DNA from: Escherichia coli
GTDB taxonomy: Bacteria > Pseudomonadota > Gammaproteobacteria > Enterobacterales > Enterobacteriaceae
Assembly (NCBI GenBank): GCA_021307345.1
Contig: CP089930.1
Location: 1,550,001-1,614,000 of the forward strand
Direction: 5' to 3'
Length of the DNA: 64,000 nucleotides
The notes under the pieces are model-generated. The model did no database searches. It saw nothing but the letters and a program-made list of their open reading frames with translations, and was not told the origin of the DNA. The first letter of the stretch is position 1; each line of letters starts with the position of its first letter. Positions 40,971 to 50,650 of this stretch are shown one piece after another. The position numbers and the translations under genes were made by a program.

Positions 40971-42953
40971 TTACCATTGATAACTCACGAAAATTTTTCC
41001 GTTACGACCATCCTGCGGGATACCCTGCGGCGACCAGTACTCTTTATCGAAGGCGTTGCCCAGTACCAGAGTGGTGGTCATGCCTTTGAGCGCCTGCTGC
41101 CCTTGATAGCTAACGTAGAAATCATTCACGCCGTAGCCCGGTTGTTTACTGTAACTGCTGCTGACATGTGTTGAGCGATCGGCAAACGTACCGACCCAAC
41201 CGACAGAGAAGCCACTATGGGCAATGGGAATATTCAGGGTGCTGGTAACAGTATCCGGGTTAATGCTGGAGATATATTCACCGGTATCGGTGTCTTTGCC
41301 ACGGGTACGGTTATAGGCCACATCAAGGCTAAACAGATCAGTGGTATATTTCGTCATCACGTCCCAGCCCCAGATTTTGGCGTTCGGGACGTTATACGAC
41401 ATGGTCGTCGCCGCCGCGAAATTGACGGTCGTGGAGATGTAATCCTTCGCTTTGGTATCAAAGTAGCTGGCTTTAAATTCCAGGGCATCATTGGACAACA
41501 TCAGGTCATCAAAACGCAGCCCAAAGCCGTACTCCTGAGTTTCGTTGGTTTCCGGACGCAAATTCGGGTTCGGCACCCAATAGTTGGTATAGAAGCGACC
41601 AATCGAGAAGTGCTTAGAATCGTTATACATTTCGCCCATCGTCGGGGCGCGGAATGCCTGCGCATACGAGCCAAATAACATCAGCCAGTTGGTCGGGTTG
41701 ATAGTCATTCCCGCACGAGATGACCATTTGTCGGCATCCACATCTTTGTAGCCGTCGCTGCTACCGCGATAACTGTCATAGCGGGTTCCGCCAAGCAGGG
41801 TAATCGGCAGATCGCGTAAGGTTATCTCATCTTGCAGCCAACCGGAGCTGAAATCGATTTTCGCTTGCGGGAACCCCGTCGTCGCACCGCCAGGATGCTG
41901 TTCCTGACGATAATACTCACCGCCATATGTCAGCAGGTGAGAGGCAAAACTATCGGCAAACAGAGTGGAACGGTTCTCCAGTTTGGCACCTTTTGTCGTC
42001 TGTTCACGATACTCGCCGGAACTCCCCGTGTTCTGCGCATTAATACGGACTTCCGACCAGTAAACTTTTGCATCGGCATTTAACCAGTCGTTGCCCAACG
42101 GAGCGAGTTTATAAGCAAGCTGCGCATCACGTTGAATCGTTGAGCGATCAACCATCGGGTTGCTGCTATCAGAAGCCTCAACGGTCTGCGGATTTTTTGG
42201 TTCACGCGCGTCGTTATTGTAATAACGCACTAACCCGCTCAGAGCCTGGGCAGAATCAATTTTCCAGGTTCCTTTCGCCAGCATGTTGTTGATAGCCTCG
42301 TCATTCGGCGCGGTTTCACCATTGCTCTGGCGTAAATCACCACGATCGCGACTGGACCAGGCCACAATGCCATCCAGATTTTCAGTTCGCCCAAACGCGC
42401 TCGCGCCTAATCCCAGGCTATGGTCTCCCGTGCCGCCAGTGCCAAAGACACGAAAACCACTGCTTTGTCCTTCCTGCAATAAATCTTTTGCATCGACCGT
42501 ATCGTAGGAGATAACCCCTCCCAGCGCGCCACTGCCATACAGTAATGCCGAAGGACCACGGACAATCTCAACGCGTTTGATCAGCGCCGGATCGAGGAAA
42601 GTACCATTCAGGTGTCCAGTATCGGTTCCCTGACGAACACCATCGACAAGGATCAACACACCGCGATGGTCATAACCACGCATATTCACATCCTGACCAT
42701 TCGTGCGTCCCGTACCATCAAGAGTAATCCCAGGAACATGGCGCAGCAGATCGGTGGCAGAAGTGGCCGTTTGGTTTTCAGGGACGGAAGTGTCGATAAC
42801 GCTGACCATCATTGGCGCTTCGAAGGAACTTCGGGCATTCCCCGTTGCAGTAACAGTCATGGTTTCAGTAGCAAAAGCAATCGTCGGCAAGCTGGCGGAA
42901 ACAGCCAAAGCCAACAAACTCAAGCGCAACGAGGTAAATTGCGGACGTGACAT
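40971..42953 (-). CDS. chuA: TonB-dependent outer-membrane haem receptor ChuA
   Basis: 660 residues: signal peptide 1-28 (ending AFA), TonB box TMTVTATG, plug domain to about residue 160, then a 22-strand barrel ending in a C-terminal aromatic (SYQW). Haem-receptor motifs FRAP (in QAFRAPTMGEMY) and NPNLRPET are present with a His between them. Imports haem from haemoglobin. Preceded by a Fur box and a FourU-type thermometer hairpin on the start region. Confidence 0.97.
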   Translation of the reverse strand: MSRPQFTSLRLSLLALAVSASLPTIAFATETMTVTATGNARSSFEAPMMVSVIDTSVPENQTATSATDLLRHVPGITLDGTGRTNGQDVNMRGYDHRGVLILVDGVRQGTDTGHLNGTFLDPALIKRVEIVRGPSALLYGSGALGGVISYDTVDAKDLLQEGQSSGFRVFGTGGTGDHSLGLGASAFGRTENLDGIVAWSSRDRGDLRQSNGETAPNDEAINNMLAKGTWKIDSAQALSGLVRYYNNDAREPKNPQTVEASDSSNPMVDRSTIQRDAQLAYKLAPLGNDWLNADAKVYWSEVRINAQNTGSSGEYREQTTKGAKLENRSTLFADSFASHLLTYGGEYYRQEQHPGGATTGFPQAKIDFSSGWLQDEITLRDLPITLLGGTRYDSYRGSSDGYKDVDADKWSSRAGMTINPTNWLMLFGSYAQAFRAPTMGEMYNDSKHFSIGRFYTNYWVPNPNLRPETNETQEYGFGLRFDDLMLSNDALEFKASYFDTKAKDYISTTVNFAAATTMSYNVPNAKIWGWDVMTKYTTDLFSLDVAYNRTRGKDTDTGEYISSINPDTVTSTLNIPIAHSGFSVGWVGTFADRSTHVSSSYSKQPGYGVNDFYVSYQGQQALKGMTTTLVLGNAFDKEYWSPQGIPQDGRNGKIFVSYQW

Positions 42954-42958
42954 AGCGA

Positions 42959-42974
42959 TTCTCCATGAGGAAAA
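42959..42974 (-). promoter_or_regulatory. FourU-type RNA thermometer at the chuA start
   Basis: On the chuA mRNA, UUUUCC pairs with GGAGAA across a UCAU loop. The GGAG is the ribosome-binding site of chuA, six bases before the AUG. Four consecutive U facing the Shine-Dalgarno is the FourU design known for shuA/chuA, which lets translation rise at 37 C. Confidence 0.8.
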
Positions 42975-43241
42975 TAAAAAATGCTGGCTGCCTGGGTAAA
43001 AACCGGGGTGGCTGGCGAAAATAAATTTATTTACGATTCAAGGCGATAGTATTAGCCAGGTGAGTTAATTGGCGTTTATATCCCGTGAAATTACCTGGTA
43101 TTTCTGACAATTGCGCAAATACAAGCCCTCTTATCAGGCCGGGTGGTACACCACGTCTGAAGTGAAGAGTGCCGTGCGTTATCCCTCACGAAAGTTATAA
43201 TTTCATTATCCATATGATCATATTTTGTTAAATACTAACTT

Positions 43242-43260
43242 GATAATGAGAATTATTATC
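43242..43260 (-). promoter_or_regulatory. Fur box of chuA
   Basis: GATAATGAGAATTATTATC matches 17 of 19 bases of the Fur consensus. Located about 290 bases upstream of the chuA start, which agrees with a long leader containing the thermometer. Confidence 0.85.
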
Positions 43261-43592
43261 GATCATTTTTTTATGATCAAGCTTTTTTTAACCGCTATTA
43301 ACACACTAAACAGGGGGTTAAAGAATCTGTTTATCTCTCATCAACCGCAGCGTCCTTGTCACAATTCGTCCCACCGTGCCGTAACAAATCTTTGTCGTTA
43401 ACTGCAATAATTTTTCTATTTTTTTGCCCTACAACCCGCGACATTGCTGGAGTTGCACCTTTTTCTCGCCCCGAAATTCAGCCGTTGCAAAGAACGTTAG
43501 CTGACGAATCATCTTGATAAAAATCAAAAATAAATACGCTTGTAACGCCTTGCGTATTGAATCGGTGGTGGAATTTCATATATAACTCAAAT

Positions 43593-43611
43593 GATAATCA
43601 TGATCATTCTC
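43593..43611 (+). promoter_or_regulatory. Fur box of chuTWXYUV
   Basis: GATAATCATGATCATTCTC, 16 of 19 matches to the Fur consensus, about 125-140 bases upstream of the chuT start used here. Confidence 0.8.
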
Positions 43612-43734
43612 AATTTGATAAGAGTTCTCAATATGATGCCAAGGATCACCACCAGGCCGTGTCTTTGTTCCCCACTAACGTTATGCATTTCAGCCGTGGC
43701 CTCTGCCGCGAAGACCACGGTAAAACGAAGTTCC

Positions 43735-44559
43735 ATGAAAAAACTGTTTATGGCAGTACTGGCTCTTAGCTGGGCTTTTAGCGCAACGGCGACCGAACGT
43801 ATCGTGGTTGCTGGAGGGTCACTGACGGAACTGATCTACGCGATGGGTGCTGGTAACCGCGTGGTTGGTGTCGATGAAACAACATCTTATCCACCAGAAA
43901 CCGCCAAACTGCCGCATATTGGTTACTGGAAACAACTAAGCAGCGAAGGCATTTTGTCACTTCGCCCGAATAGCGTAATTACCTGGCAGGATGCCGGGCC
44001 ACAAATTGTGCTCGACCAACTACGGGCGCAGAAAGTCAACGTCGTCACCCTGCCGCGAGTGCCTGCCACCCTTGAGCAGATGTACGCCAACATTCGTCAA
44101 CTGGCGAAAACGTTACAGGTTCCTGAACAAGGCGACGCGCTGGTGACACAGATCAGCCAACGCCTGGAGCGAGTACAGCAAAACGTGGCGGCCAAAAAAG
44201 CCCCGGTTAAAGCGATGTTTATTCTCTCCGCAGGCGGCAGTGCGCCACAGGTTGCCGGTAAAGGCAGCGTCGCAGACGCTATTCTGTCACTTGCCGGTGC
44301 AGAAAACGTCGCTACCCACCAGCAGTACAAAAGCTACAGCGCGGAATCGCTGATTGCGGCTAACCCTGAAGTGATTGTCGTCACCTCACAAATGGTCGAT
44401 GGCGATATTAATCGGCTGCGTTCTATTGCCGGAATTACCCACACCGCCGCATGGAAAAACCAGCGCATTATCACCGTTGATCAAAACCTGATTCTGGGAA
44501 TGGGCCCGCGTATTGCTGATGTCGTTGAGTCTTTACACCAGCAGCTTTGGCCGCAATAA
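43735..44559 (+). CDS. chuT: Periplasmic haem-binding protein ChuT
   Basis: 274 residues: signal peptide MKKLFMAVLALSWAFSATA then a class III periplasmic-binding fold (ERIVVAGGSLTELIYAMGA start). Hands haem to ChuU. The frame is open for 48 more codons upstream, with ATGs at 43591, 43600, 43633 and 43636, but the canonical Sec signal starts at 43735; some database entries use a longer form. First gene of chuTWXYUV. Confidence 0.92.
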   Translation: MKKLFMAVLALSWAFSATATERIVVAGGSLTELIYAMGAGNRVVGVDETTSYPPETAKLPHIGYWKQLSSEGILSLRPNSVITWQDAGPQIVLDQLRAQKVNVVTLPRVPATLEQMYANIRQLAKTLQVPEQGDALVTQISQRLERVQQNVAAKKAPVKAMFILSAGGSAPQVAGKGSVADAILSLAGAENVATHQQYKSYSAESLIAANPEVIVVTSQMVDGDINRLRSIAGITHTAAWKNQRIITVDQNLILGMGPRIADVVESLHQQLWPQ

Positions 44560-44578
44560 ACGGATTTAAATCAGACGT

Positions 44579-45916
44579 ATGAACATGAAAAACACCCTGG
44601 ATCTCACGCCACATTTTGCTTTAGACGGAGACCAGCCATTTAAAGACAGGCGCGCCATGATGCCATTTCGTGGAGCCATTCCGGTCGCCAAAGAACAACT
44701 GGCACAAACCTGGCAAGAGATGATCGGTCAAACGACTTCACCTCGTAAGCGACTGGTTTATCTGCATATTCCTTTTTGCGCGACACACTGCACGTTTTGT
44801 GGTTTTTATCAGAATCGTTTTAACGAAGATGCGTGCGCTCATTATACCGATGCCCTGATTCGAGAAATCGAGCTGGAGGCGGACAGTGTATTGCATCAGT
44901 CCGCGCCCATCCACGCAGTCTATTTCGGTGGTGGCACGCCTTCTGCGCTCTCTGCGCGCGATTTGTCCAGAATCATCACCACACTACGAGAGAAATTACC
45001 GCTGGCACCCGATTGTGAAATCACCATTGAAGGCCGGGTACTGAATTTTGACGCTGACCGAATCGACGCTTGCCTTGACGCAGGAGCAAATCGCTTTTCT
45101 ATTGGTATTCAGTCATTTAACAGCAATATCCGCAAGAAAATGGCACGCACCTCTGATGGTCCGACCGCCATTGCGTTTATGGAAAGCCTGGTCAAACGCG
45201 ACCGTGCTGCGGTGGTGTGCGATCTGTTATTCGGCCTGCCAGGTCAGGATGCGCAAACCTGGGGAGAAGATCTGACTATTGCCCGCGATATCGGTCTCGA
45301 TGGCGTTGATCTCTATGCGCTCAATGTCCTGCCCAACACGCCGCTGGGCAAAGCCGTGGAAAATGGGCGCACTACCGTGCCCTCTCCGGCAGAACGTCGC
45401 GATCTCTATCTGCAAGGGTGTGACTTCATGGACGATGCCGGCTGGCGCTGCATCAGTAACAGCCACTGGGGTCGTACTACACGCGAACGTAATCTCTATA
45501 ACCTGCTGATTAAACAGGGTGCCGATTGTCTGGCCTTTGGTTCTGGCGCAGGCGGTTCGATTAATGGTTACTCCTGGATGAACGAACGCAACCTTCAGAC
45601 CTGGCATGAATCCGTCGCGGCAGGCAAAAAACCGCTGATGATGATCATGCGTAACGCCGAACGTAACGCGCAGTGGCGTCATACCTTGCAGTCGGGCATT
45701 GAAACGGCGCGTGTATCACTGGACGAACTTACGCCACATGCCGAAAAACTCGCGCCGTTACTGGCTCAGTGGCACCAAAAAGGCTTAAGCCGCGATGCTT
45801 CAACTTGCCTGCGGCTGACTAATGAAGGTCGTTTCTGGGCAAGCAATATTTTGCAGTCTCTTAATGAACTGATTCAGGTACTTAATGCGCCAGCGATTGT
45901 GCGTGGAAAACCATAA
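44579..45916 (+). CDS. chuW: Anaerobic haem-degrading radical SAM enzyme ChuW
   Basis: 445-residue HemN-like radical SAM methyltransferase. Cluster motif C67-x3-C71-x2-C74 (PFCATHCTFCGF), glycine-rich YFGGGTPS after it, and a HemN C-terminal domain. Opens haem without oxygen to release iron as anaerobilin. Lies 19 bases after chuT and 12 before chuX. Confidence 0.95.
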   Translation: MNMKNTLDLTPHFALDGDQPFKDRRAMMPFRGAIPVAKEQLAQTWQEMIGQTTSPRKRLVYLHIPFCATHCTFCGFYQNRFNEDACAHYTDALIREIELEADSVLHQSAPIHAVYFGGGTPSALSARDLSRIITTLREKLPLAPDCEITIEGRVLNFDADRIDACLDAGANRFSIGIQSFNSNIRKKMARTSDGPTAIAFMESLVKRDRAAVVCDLLFGLPGQDAQTWGEDLTIARDIGLDGVDLYALNVLPNTPLGKAVENGRTTVPSPAERRDLYLQGCDFMDDAGWRCISNSHWGRTTRERNLYNLLIKQGADCLAFGSGAGGSINGYSWMNERNLQTWHESVAAGKKPLMMIMRNAERNAQWRHTLQSGIETARVSLDELTPHAEKLAPLLAQWHQKGLSRDASTCLRLTNEGRFWASNILQSLNELIQVLNAPAIVRGKP

Positions 45917-45928
45917 CAGGAGTGATTT

Positions 45929-46423
45929 ATGAGCCATGTCTCGTTACAGGAATTTTTGAAAACGGAGCCAGACGGTACGCTGGAAGCGATCGCCGAACAA
46001 TACAACACCACACTGCTGGAGGTAGTGAAAAATCTGCCCTCTCCGACGGTCGTGTCAGGCGATAAATTCGATACTGTCTGGGATACCGTCTGCGAATGGG
46101 GCAACGTCACCACGCTGGTGCATACTGCCGATGTGATCCTCGAATTTAGCGGCGAACTGCCTTCGGGTTTCCATCGTCACGGCTATTTCAACCTACGCGG
46201 AAAGCACGGCATGTCCGGGCATATCAAAGCAGAAAACTGCACACATATTGCCTTGATCGAACGTAAATTCATGGGCATGGACACCGCCTCTATTCTCTTT
46301 TTCAATAAGGAAGGCAGCGCCATGCTGAAAATCTTCCTCGGCAGGGATGACCATCGTCAGCTCCTGAGCGAACAAGTCAGCGCCTTCCATGCTCTGGCGG
46401 CATCGTTAAAGGAACACGCCTGA
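45929..46423 (+). CDS. chuX: Haem-trafficking protein ChuX
   Basis: 164-residue cytoplasmic haem-binding protein of the HutX/ChuX family, same fold as one ChuS half. FHRHGYFNLRGKHGMSGHI is its His-rich centre. Proposed to carry or store haem. Its stop overlaps the chuY start by one base. Confidence 0.94.
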   Translation: MSHVSLQEFLKTEPDGTLEAIAEQYNTTLLEVVKNLPSPTVVSGDKFDTVWDTVCEWGNVTTLVHTADVILEFSGELPSGFHRHGYFNLRGKHGMSGHIKAENCTHIALIERKFMGMDTASILFFNKEGSAMLKIFLGRDDHRQLLSEQVSAFHALAASLKEHA

Positions 46424-47046
46424 TGACGCCGTGGCTACTCTTTGGCGCAGGCGGAAAGGGAGTTGGTGCCAGAACGCTTGCACTGGCGCTGGCGGAACAA
46501 CGTCCGGTCGTTGCTGTCGTTCGTCATGCCGATGCAGCCAAGAAACTGGCACAACAAGGTGTGCAGGTTTTTACAGGCGACGCCTGTGATGCCAGCGTAG
46601 TTGCGGCTGCTTGCCGCGCAGCTGGCCCGGATGCGCTTGTCATCTCAACAATGGGTGGCGCACAGGATTATCTGGCGCACAGAACAGTGATTGATGAGGC
46701 CGAAAAAGCCGGTATCAAGCGCATGATTCTGGTGACCTCTTTGGGATGCGGAGATAGCTGGCCGTTTTTATCAGATCGCGCCAAAGCCGCGTTTGGTCAG
46801 GCGGTACGGGAAAAAACGCTGGCGGAAAGCTGGCTGCAAACCAGCCAACTTGACTACGCCATTCTCCGTCCAGGCGGTCTGCTTGATGGCGCAGCAACGG
46901 GCAAAGCGTTACGGATACAAAATCAGGAGTGTCATGGTTTTGTCCGCCGTGCCGATGTCGCTACACATATTGCTGAACTGGCCAGTCAGCCGACACTCAA
47001 CAAGCAGATCTACGGTCTGATTGAACCGGATCTGAAACCGGCGTAA
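46423..47046 (+). CDS. chuY: Anaerobilin reductase ChuY
   Basis: 207-residue NAD(P)-binding Rossmann protein: GAGGKGVGARTLALAL begins at residue 8, and LVTSLGCGDSWPF lies near residue 105. ChuY reduces the anaerobilin made by ChuW, working with ChuX. Coupled to chuX by overlap of ATG and TGA. Confidence 0.93.
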   Translation: MTPWLLFGAGGKGVGARTLALALAEQRPVVAVVRHADAAKKLAQQGVQVFTGDACDASVVAAACRAAGPDALVISTMGGAQDYLAHRTVIDEAEKAGIKRMILVTSLGCGDSWPFLSDRAKAAFGQAVREKTLAESWLQTSQLDYAILRPGGLLDGAATGKALRIQNQECHGFVRRADVATHIAELASQPTLNKQIYGLIEPDLKPA

Positions 47047-47097
47047 TCCCCTCCCGGCGCGGAATATCCGCGCCGTAATGTTGTAATGGAGTTTTGC

Positions 47098-48090
47098 GTG
47101 TTCAAGGATTCATTGTCTTCCGCCAGTGTCTTTATGGGGCTATCACTCTTATTGCTTGCCCTGGTGCTGTTCGGCGCCAGTCAGGGAGCGTTAAAGATCA
47201 GTTTTGATGCCCTTTTTGATGAGGAATACCGCGATATCTGGCTAAATATTCGCCTGCCTCGCGTTTTACTGGCAGTGCTGGTAGGCGCAGCGTTGGCAAC
47301 CGCCGGGGTGATTATGCAGGGGCTTTTTCGCAACCCCATGGCTGACCCTGGATTACTCGGCGTCAGTAGCGGTTCGGCATTAATGGTTGGCGTTGCTATT
47401 GTGCTGCCCTTTTCCTTCCCGGTGATGCTGGTGCTCTATGAGCAAATGGTATTTGCCATCGCCGGTAGTTTAGTGGTCTGCACCATCATTTTTCTCATCA
47501 CGCAGCGCCATCGCGATGGCAGCATGATGCAATTGTTACTGGCCGGGATCGCCATCAACGCCCTGTGCGGTGCGGCGATTGGCATCCTGAGCTATATCGG
47601 CGATGAACAGCAGCTACGACAACTCACACTGTGGATGATGGGCAATCTTGGACAGGCGCAATGGCCGACGTTATTGGTCGCCAGTTCATTCATTCTGCCA
47701 GCCATTATCGCGACAACCTGTCTCGCCGGAACGCTAAATTTGCTGCAACTTGGTGATGAAGAAGCCCACTACCTCGGCGTGAACGTTAAACGTAAACGCC
47801 AGCAATTACTGTTGATTAGCTCACTGCTGGTTGGCGCTGCCGTATCGGTAAGCGGAATTATCGGTTTTATAGGCCTGGTGATCCCACATCTGATTCGCAT
47901 GACGACCGGGGCAAATCACCGCTGGTTAATCCCTTGTTCCGCCCTCGCCGGCGCCTGTTTATTGCTGATGGCAGACACACTTGCCCGCACGCTAGTACAG
48001 CCAGCAGAAATGCCCGTGGGATTATTAACCAGCCTGCTTGGCGGCCCTTATTTTATGTGGTTGATTCTGCGCAACCGGAGGATCACATGA
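47098..48090 (+). CDS. chuU: Haem ABC transporter permease ChuU
   Basis: 330-residue FecCD/BtuC-family inner-membrane permease with about ten TM helices; [18 protein letters not shown] and [13 protein letters not shown] are family hallmarks. The GTG at 47098 is preferred because a GGAG sits six bases upstream of it; an ATG at 47086 overlaps that site. Ends in an ATGA overlap with the ATPase gene. Confidence 0.93.
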   Translation: MFKDSLSSASVFMGLSLLLLALVLFGASQGALKISFDALFDEEYRDIWLNIRLPRVLLAVLVGAALATAGVIMQGLFRNPMADPGLLGVSSGSALMVGVAIVLPFSFPVMLVLYEQMVFAIAGSLVVCTIIFLITQRHRDGSMMQLLLAGIAINALCGAAIGILSYIGDEQQLRQLTLWMMGNLGQAQWPTLLVASSFILPAIIATTCLAGTLNLLQLGDEEAHYLGVNVKRKRQQLLLISSLLVGAAVSVSGIIGFIGLVIPHLIRMTTGANHRWLIPCSALAGACLLLMADTLARTLVQPAEMPVGLLTSLLGGPYFMWLILRNRRIT

Positions 48091-48857
48091 TCAGCGCCCA
48101 GAACCTGGTTTATAGCCTTCAGGGACGGCGTCTGACTGACAATGTCTCGCTGACTTTTCCCGGCGGAGAAATTGTTGCCATTCTCGGCCCTAATGGCGCG
48201 GGAAAATCCACGTTGCTTCGCCAGCTAACCGGCTATCTTCAACCAGATAGCGGCGAATGCCGGTTGTTTAATAAGCCATTAAATGAATGGTCAATCACCG
48301 AACTGGCGAAACACCGGGCCGTGATGCGTCAAAATAGCCACATGGCGTTTCCATTCAGCGTAAAGGAAGTGATCCAGATGGGGCGGCATCCACATCGTAC
48401 CGGCAATCAGAGCGGTGAAACGGTGCAGATTATGGCGTTATGCGACTGTCAGGCACTCGCTAACCGCGACTACCGGCAATTATCCGGCGGTGAACAACAG
48501 CGTGTGCAATTGGCTCGCCTGCTGGTGCAACTCTGGGAACCAGTCCCCTCACCGAAATGGTTATTTCTTGATGAACCAACGTCGGCGCTGGATATTCACC
48601 ATCAACAACATCTGTTTCGTTTATTACGCCAGTTGGTTCGCGAACGGCAATTTAACGTCTGCTGCGTATTGCACGATCTTAATCTTGCAGCCCGTTATGC
48701 TGACCGTGTTGTTTTGATGCAAAAAGGAAAGGTTGTTGCAAATGGCAAACCGCAGGACGTATTGACACAGCAGGCGCTGACAATGCTCTATGGCGCGGAT
48801 ATTACCGTGCTAAAAGATCCGGCTAACCATTCACCACTGATCGTCCTCGATCATTAA
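48087..48857 (+). CDS. hmuV: Haem import ATP-binding protein HmuV/ChuV
   Basis: 256-residue ABC ATPase: Walker A GPNGAGKS near residue 35, signature LSGGEQQR, Walker [11 protein letters not shown], His switch in VLHDLN. Powers haem import with ChuT and ChuU. ATG at 48087 (MISAQNL) overlaps the chuU stop. Followed by a 10-bp hairpin at 48864-48888. Last gene of the chu insert. Confidence 0.95.
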   Translation: MISAQNLVYSLQGRRLTDNVSLTFPGGEIVAILGPNGAGKSTLLRQLTGYLQPDSGECRLFNKPLNEWSITELAKHRAVMRQNSHMAFPFSVKEVIQMGRHPHRTGNQSGETVQIMALCDCQALANRDYRQLSGGEQQRVQLARLLVQLWEPVPSPKWLFLDEPTSALDIHHQQHLFRLLRQLVRERQFNVCCVLHDLNLAARYADRVVLMQKGKVVANGKPQDVLTQQALTMLYGADITVLKDPANHSPLIVLDH

Positions 48858-48863
48858 AACCAA

Positions 48864-48888
48864 CAGGAGTACCGCTCTGGTACTCCTG
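48864..48888. terminator. Hairpin between hmuV and yhiD
   Basis: Perfect 10-bp stem CAGGAGTACC / GGTACTCCTG, five-base loop, between convergent genes. No long T-run. Confidence 0.6.
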
Positions 48889-48909
48889 CCGAATAAATAA
48901 CGATACAGA

Positions 48910-49557
48910 TTAGCTAATTGAAACGCCTTTCACCCCTGCCATGCCTTTTAATAATCGCAACAGCTCTTCTATCGATGTCGTGGCATGAAGCTGGATATCA
49001 ATGGAAACCACTTCATGATCTTCATTTTCTTGCAACGAAACTAAATCTGTTTTTATTTTTTGCTGCTTAAACCAGTCGAGCATTGATACCGTATTACCGT
49101 TCACTAACGTCAGCTGTAAATGGTAATTTTTGTTCATCAGGCGGAAGGTTAATTGATGGAAGACTTCCAGCACCAGCAAGGTCATCACGGAACCGTAAAT
49201 CCCCAGTTCATACATGCCGCTACCAATCACCATACCGATGGCTGCCGTTACCCAAATATCCGCAGCGGTAGTTAAACCGACAATATTTTGATTGCGAACG
49301 AGGATGTTCCCCGCACCGATAAATCCGACGCCAGTGACGACCTGAGCGGCAATACGGCTGGGATCAAGACCGACATGATCCAACGCCAGCACATCAGCAA
49401 AACCATATTTCGACACAATCATGAACAGCGCGCTGCCCATACCAATCAAGACATGTGTGCGTAACCCGGCTCCTTTGCCGCGCATTTGCCTTTCCATGCC
49501 AATAGCACCACAAGCAATTGCGGTCAGGATCAAACGAATAATAAATTCGGTAGTCAT
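48910..49557 (-). CDS. yhiD: MgtC-family inner-membrane protein YhiD
   Basis: 215 residues: four to five TM helices in the first 135 residues (MgtC motif GMERQMRGKGAGLRTHVLIGMGSALFM and TGVGFIGAGNI) and a C-terminal ACT-like cytoplasmic domain. Acid-induced, gene order hdeB-hdeA operon neighbour. The ATG at 49557 is used. Function in acid resistance is not biochemically defined. Confidence 0.93.
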   Translation of the reverse strand: MTTEFIIRLILTAIACGAIGMERQMRGKGAGLRTHVLIGMGSALFMIVSKYGFADVLALDHVGLDPSRIAAQVVTGVGFIGAGNILVRNQNIVGLTTAADIWVTAAIGMVIGSGMYELGIYGSVMTLLVLEVFHQLTFRLMNKNYHLQLTLVNGNTVSMLDWFKQQKIKTDLVSLQENEDHEVVSIDIQLHATTSIEELLRLLKGMAGVKGVSIS

Positions 49558-49565
49558 ATAAAAAC

Positions 49566-49610
49566 GCAAAAAGGAGCAGCAAGATGGCTCGGCTTGCTAC
49601 TCCTTTTTGC
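49566..49610. terminator. Long hairpin between hdeB and yhiD
   Basis: Arms 49566-49583 and 49593-49610 pair over 18 bases with one mismatch, and each strand exits into a T-run. On the minus strand it would attenuate hdeAB transcription before yhiD. Confidence 0.8.
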
Positions 49611-49620
49611 TTTATTCCTG

Positions 49621-49947
49621 TTAATTCGGCAGGACATTTGCCAATTTATCTTTAAAGGTATACAAATTTTTCTGCGGATTTTTCTTACAATATTCAATCA
49701 CTTTAGGAATCTGAGTCAGGTCGGTTTCATTTAAGGTTACAGTATCACCACCTTTATAAACCGTTTCTTCATGCAGCATCCACCATGCAACAGGTGTCAT
49801 CGCTTTCGGATTCAGGTCAATAAATTCCTGACAAGTCATATCTTTAGCAGATTCATTAGCCGCCATCGCAGATTGCGCATTAACCAATGACAGTGCCGCT
49901 ACAGCGCCAACGAAAACAATGGCTTTACGTAGAGATGCAATATTCAT
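49621..49947 (-). CDS. hdeB: Periplasmic acid chaperone HdeB
   Basis: 108 residues with signal peptide (cleavage after about residue 29, SAMA) and a small helical chaperone domain holding the single disulfide Cys39-Cys87. Prevents aggregation of periplasmic proteins at moderately low pH. Downstream of hdeA. The C-terminal end (KDKLANVLPN) differs from the K-12 end. ATG at 49947 used; an in-frame ATG at 49959 is not preferred. Confidence 0.95.
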   Translation of the reverse strand: MNIASLRKAIVFVGAVAALSLVNAQSAMAANESAKDMTCQEFIDLNPKAMTPVAWWMLHEETVYKGGDTVTLNETDLTQIPKVIEYCKKNPQKNLYTFKDKLANVLPN

Positions 49948-50063
49948 TTTACAACCCATTCAATAAATAATTGATATATGAACAGGAGGATTACCTGCTT
50001 TATAAGCAAGATATTCCGGCCTGTTCAATATTTAAGGAAATACGATGTAACGCATTCCCGTAA

Positions 50064-50396
50064 TTACATATCTTTCTTAATTTTGTCCCATTCGCCTTTA
50101 ACTTTATCTTTAAAGCTGGCTTTTTTATCCTGGGTACAAGCCTGAACGATCGCAGGGGTTACGGTTGCAATACCCTGAACATCTAAAACCGCATCTTCCG
50201 GTTTGTCTTTATTATTCAGAGCCTCAGCAAAACCGACAGCAGTCGGCTGGAAGGATTCGTCTACAGCCAGGAAGTCTTCACAGGTCCAGGAGTTGACAGG
50301 TTTTTTATTGTCAGCTGCTTTTTGCGCATCGGCTGCATTGCTCACTACAGGCAGAAGAAGCAGACCACCAAGAATAACGCCTAATACTTTTTTCAT
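50064..50396 (-). CDS. hdeA: Periplasmic acid chaperone HdeA
   Basis: 110 residues, signal peptide 1-21 (SNA), mature domain with disulfide Cys39-Cys87 (18-66 in mature numbering). Dimer at neutral pH, unfolds below pH 3 to bind clients. First gene of hdeAB; a GAD-like site lies in the hdeA/hdeD spacer. Confidence 0.97.
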   Translation of the reverse strand: MKKVLGVILGGLLLLPVVSNAADAQKAADNKKPVNSWTCEDFLAVDESFQPTAVGFAEALNNKDKPEDAVLDVQGIATVTPAIVQACTQDKKASFKDKVKGEWDKIKKDM

Positions 50397-50554
50397 CGTA
50401 ATATCCTCAACTATAAAGTGAAAGAGCCGTCACGAATCAATTTCGACATTGAGGTTATAACCTGGTTTTCTGGGTATGTCATGTTGAGACAAAATATCAA
50501 AATCAGATATTTTTATTCTAATACAATAGGTTACATGGTCATCACGCACAGTAA

Positions 50555-50574
50555 TTAGGAAATTTTTATTAAAT
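50555..50574. promoter_or_regulatory. GAD-box-like site between hdeA and hdeD
   Basis: Starts TTAGGA, and about 14 of its 20 bases match the GAD box (TTAGGATTTTGTTATTTAAA). In the divergent hdeA/hdeD spacer, where GadE is known to act. Confidence 0.5.
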
Positions 50575-50650
50575 CAACTGCATTCTCAGATGCATTTTTG
50601 GCATAGATTGATAGCAGGGGTTTTCCTTCTTAAATTTATAGGGTGGTTCT

